A stretch of 64,000 nt of DNA from Isoetes taiwanensis (Eukaryota; Streptophyta; Lycopodiopsida; Isoetales; Isoetaceae). Below, in pieces: positions 61,368 through 64,000 of this stretch. The notes beneath the pieces are model-generated. The model saw only the letters and a list, made by a program, of their open reading frames with translations. It did not search any database and was not told the origin of the DNA. Position 1 is the first letter of the stretch. Every line of letters begins with the position of its first letter. A program made the position numbers and the translations under genes. Location: positions 3,705,867 through 3,769,866 of the forward strand of contig JAJEKV010000080.1 in assembly GCA_021234155.1 (NCBI GenBank). The letters run 5' to 3'.

Positions 61368-61415
61368 CCCTAGTCTAAGGTTTATCGAGGTGCACCTCAA
61401 CTAGTTAGACTAGGG
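61368..61415. repeat. Nested palindrome in the LTR
   Basis: CCCTAGTCTAA (61,368-61,378) and TTAGACTAGGG (61,405-61,415) are perfect 11-bp inverted arms. Between them sits GAGGTGCACCTC (61,387-61,398), itself a perfect 12-bp palindrome containing an ApaLI site. It is located about 115-160 bp inside the LTR, a typical place for U3 control elements. Confidence 0.85.
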
Positions 61416-61528
61416 AACAACATGCGACCACAACTCTAAGGCCAAACACATTAATTCAGTTTGTTCGCCCACCACCACATGCATGCAATTTATTTACAAT
61501 GGTCTGCAAAAATATTTTGGGCGTAACA

Positions 61529-61543
61529 TTACTCCCCCCCTGG
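61529..61543 (-). other. Polypurine tract of the chromovirus
   Basis: The minus strand reads CCCAGGGGGGGAGTAA immediately before TGTTACG. A G-rich tract abutting TG of the 3' LTR is the plus-strand priming site in Ty3/gypsy elements and sets the element's orientation. Confidence 0.85.
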
Positions 61544-64000
61544 GATTCTTGTCCTCAAGAATCGGCTCCAGACCATTGAGCCATAACATCCGGATATTGA
61601 GTCATGAAACGACGACTCTCCCATGTAAGCCTGCGAGGGCGGTCTATGCTTCCACTTCACCAGAAATTCCATCTGGTCTCTTTGGCGGATCCGCACTATC
61701 CAGGAATTCAATATTTTTTCTGGGATAGGGATTCTATTTAACTCCACCATGTGTTCCGAACGCACAATTCGGGCATGACTTTCCCCGAGCTGGTGTAAAC
61801 TAGCTCACATGGAAAACTGGATGAATGTCCACATTCGGTGGGAGCTGCAACTTGAAGGCAACATCACTATATTTCTTCAAAATTTTATAAGGACCACTGT
61901 ATCTTGGGGAGAGCTTTGGTTTCTTTCCTGCAAGCAATGGCAATGTTGCTTTTCTTTTTAGATTTGCAGGAAAGACTACACGAAGGTACACCATCTGACC
62001 CTCATGCAGCTCGATCTTGACAAATTGGCACGTGCCCTTGCCCGATCCTGGGCCTGTCTCATATGCAATTGACACAACCCAAGTGTCACATCCATGCCTT
62101 CAAGCATACTTATAGCAGCATCAGTTTTCAGCCCATCAAAACCAAGTGATACAGGTCCTCTGGGATTTCTCCAAAACATAGCCACAAATGGGCTAGTTTT
62201 GATGCTATGTTGGAACCCATTATTGTAAGCAAACTCCACAATTGGCAAATAGTCCTCCCATCTGGATTGCTGAGTGGCCACATAAGATCTCAGCATATCC
62301 TCTAGAATCTGATTCACTCTTTCAGTTTGCCCATCCGTTTTCGGATGATCTCCACTAGAGAACTGAAGAGTGCATTTCAATGCAGAGAACAATTCACGCC
62401 AGAAATTCCCAGTGAATTTCACATCTCGATCGCTTACAATAGCTTTGGGTAATCCAAAAATAGGAAATATATGCTGCATATTAGCCTTGGCCACTGCCAA
62501 GCCATCATCATTCTTTGTCAGAGGTATAAAGCGTGCATACTTCGTCAACCTATCCACAATGACAAGTATCTGCGTATAGTGATGCACAGTACGAGGCAAC
62601 TTCACAATGAAATCCATAGAGATTTCACTCCACCTCTCCTCTGGCACAGGCAGAGGTTGCAATAACCCTGGAGTCTTGCCTCGACCCGCTTTAACCTGCT
62701 GACAAGTTTCACAGACTTTTACATAGTCCTGCACATCCTCTTTCAAGCTAGGCCAGTAAAACATTCTCTTGAGCGATTCATAAGTTTTCCACTCACCTCC
62801 ATGCCCAGCATAAGGTGCATCGTGGAATTCGCTCAATAATTGCTTTCTCAAAGTGTCCACAGCAGGAACATAAATACGTCCCTTATGATACCAGAGTCCA
62901 TTCTGGATATCCCAAGCATCAGGTAACTTGGATAGATGCTGCATACTCAAAATATCCAAGTCATATGCTTGTCAAATCTGTGACACCAAAGCAATTTCAT
63001 GTTGAACCATCACATTTACTTCCCGAACCCTAAAAAGAGCATCAGCAACAGGATTCTTTTTCCCGGGAAGATGTTCAACATGAAAATGAAATTGAGAAAG
63101 AAAGTCCAACCATCTTGCTTGCCTTGGACTTACCTCGGCCTGGCTTTGCAGGAATTTCAATGGTTTATGATCAGTGTAGACCACAAACTCACACTTATTA
63201 CGGAGATAATGCTTCCAGACTTTGAGCGCATGAACCATTGCCAGTAACTCCTGCTCATAGGTGGAATAATTCTTCTCAGCAGCATTGAGTTGGCGACTTT
63301 CGTATGCCACTACTCTACCATCCTGCATGAGAACAACACCAATGGCATAACCACATGCATCCATGTAAACCTCATAAGGTTTACTCATGTCTGGAATCAA
63401 CAGAATAGGCGCTGAAGTCAGCAACCTCTTCAACATATCCATTGCCTGCTGCTGCTTTCCCGTCCATTGCCACTGGACATTAGTTTTCAACAACATAGTC
63501 AAAGCAGCTGCAATCTTGGCAAACCTCCAGACAAATCTGCGATAATAGCTGGCCAATCCCAAGAAACTACGCAACTCAGATACATTCTTTGGCACAGGCC
63601 AAGACTGAATTGCCTCCGGTTTCTTGGGATCCACAGCTACACCTTCAGCAGATACAATGTGGCCCAAATATTCCACCTGTGCTTTCAAAAATTCACACTT
63701 TGACATTTTTGCATACAACTTATGCTGTCTAAGCAGAGTTAACACAGAACACAAATGATTCAAATGCTCATCCAAGGTTTTGCTATACACCAGGATATCA
63801 TCTAAAAATACTTCAACAAAAGTATCAAGACATCCTGCAAAAACCTCATTCATCATTCTGGAAAAAGTAGCAGGAGCATTTGTTAGTCCAAAAGGCATCA
63901 CCAAAAATTCAAAATGACCAAAGGTGGTCTTGAAGGCAGTCTTATGTACATCGACTCCTTCACCCTTATTTGGTGATAACCACTGCGCAAATCCAACTTA
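61544..64000 (-). pseudogene. Chromovirus (Ty3/gypsy) pol: RT, RNase H, integrase, chromodomain; partial
   Basis: The polyprotein part runs off the right edge. [16 protein letters not shown] (about 63,957-63,999), [16 protein letters not shown] (63,857-63,904) and catalytic [11 protein letters not shown] (about 63,775-63,808). RNase [15 protein letters not shown] near 63,330-63,370, then YTDHKPL and ADALF. Integrase: H...H then CETCQQ (zinc-binding), catalytic SMDFIVKLP, VSDRDVKFTG and TDGQTERVNQ. A GPY/F module (SPRYSGPYKIL) follows, then a chromodomain-like FLVKWKHRPPSQA...TWESRRF at 61,590-61,670. Lesions: a one-base loss near 63,955, in-frame TGA at 62,972-62,974 between RNase H and integrase (compatible with CGA to TGA), a shift near 62,000-62,050, a stop near 61,800 and a shift in the chromodomain near 61,623. 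The long open frames (310 and 327 codons) show this copy is much younger than the OTA element. Confidence 0.93.

Larger units (their letters stand above)
59799..61528 (-). repeat. LTR-type DNA with TGTTACG...CGTAACA ends (3' LTR of the chromovirus, possibly composite)
   Basis: On the minus strand, a polypurine tract (GGGGGGGAGTAA) directly precedes TGTTACGCCC at 61,528, which fixes the start of the chromovirus 3' LTR. At the other end the plus strand starts TGTTACGAACC at 59,799, so the 1,730-bp block has 7-bp inverted TGTTACG/CGTAACA ends as an LTR should. However, the two ends resemble each other further in (TGTTACGAACCAAAATTTT vs TGTTACGCCCAAAATATTTT), and the plus strand has a TATA box (CTATAAATA at about 60,491-60,499) with a leader-like stretch after it. 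It may therefore be two related LTRs facing each other rather than one. ATATA is on the left edge, and no right duplicate can be checked because the element leaves the window. Confidence 0.65.

Overview
The window looks like heterochromatic or intergenic DNA from a large, repeat-rich land-plant genome. The basis is the set of element families present: a CACTA (En/Spm) transposase with the plant-type TNP2, DUF4218 and DUF4216 order, an L1-type plant LINE, an OTA-type (Tat/Athila-like) Ty3/gypsy element, a chromodomain Ty3/gypsy element and a pogo/Tigger-like transposase. The species cannot be told from the sequence. I see no intact cellular protein gene and no rRNA or tRNA gene. Every long conserved reading frame belongs to a mobile element, and all of them are broken.

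Layout: 1-10.7 kb is mostly AT-rich DNA with little I can name. The exceptions are an exon-like block at 5,745-6,314 (minus strand), a small cluster of GACGCC/CGCATG words at 5.2-5.7 kb and a weak tRNA-like Pol III promoter at 8.74-8.80 kb. About 10.7-14.2 kb, possibly up to a poly(A) run at 15.64 kb, holds a decayed LINE on the plus strand. 15,809-37,755 is a large tandem array of a roughly 1.08-kb unit: 20 anchored copies, plus a final copy joined through an internal deletion. 38.8-43.4 kb contains the remains of a CACTA transposase on the minus strand. 45,304-46,650 is a candidate short non-autonomous CACTA element full of GACGC-type subterminal words.

46,756-57,603 is one complete but badly broken minus-strand Ty3/gypsy element. 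It has two LTRs of about 540-570 bp, a 5-bp CTAGA duplication on both sides, gag with a zinc knuckle, protease, RT/RNase H and integrase, then an unexplained 3.9-kb segment before the 3' LTR. 58,062-59,492 (minus) is a pogo-like DDE transposase pseudogene with a short intron. 59,799-61,528 is LTR-type DNA with TGTTACG...CGTAACA ends. It lies directly downstream of a chromovirus pol gene (61.5-64.0 kb, minus) that runs off the right edge and carries only a few lesions, so this is the youngest-looking element here.

There is no sign of a new defence system, gene cluster or other coordinated gene system. The least explained items are the 1.08-kb satellite (conserved hairpins and a recurrent minus-strand reading frame), the phase-0 exon-like block at 5.7-6.3 kb, the 3.9-kb insert in the OTA element and the nested palindromes in the chromovirus LTR. 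Dense small indels between satellite copies and in the OTA element could be real decay or uncorrected long-read errors; the sequence alone does not settle this.
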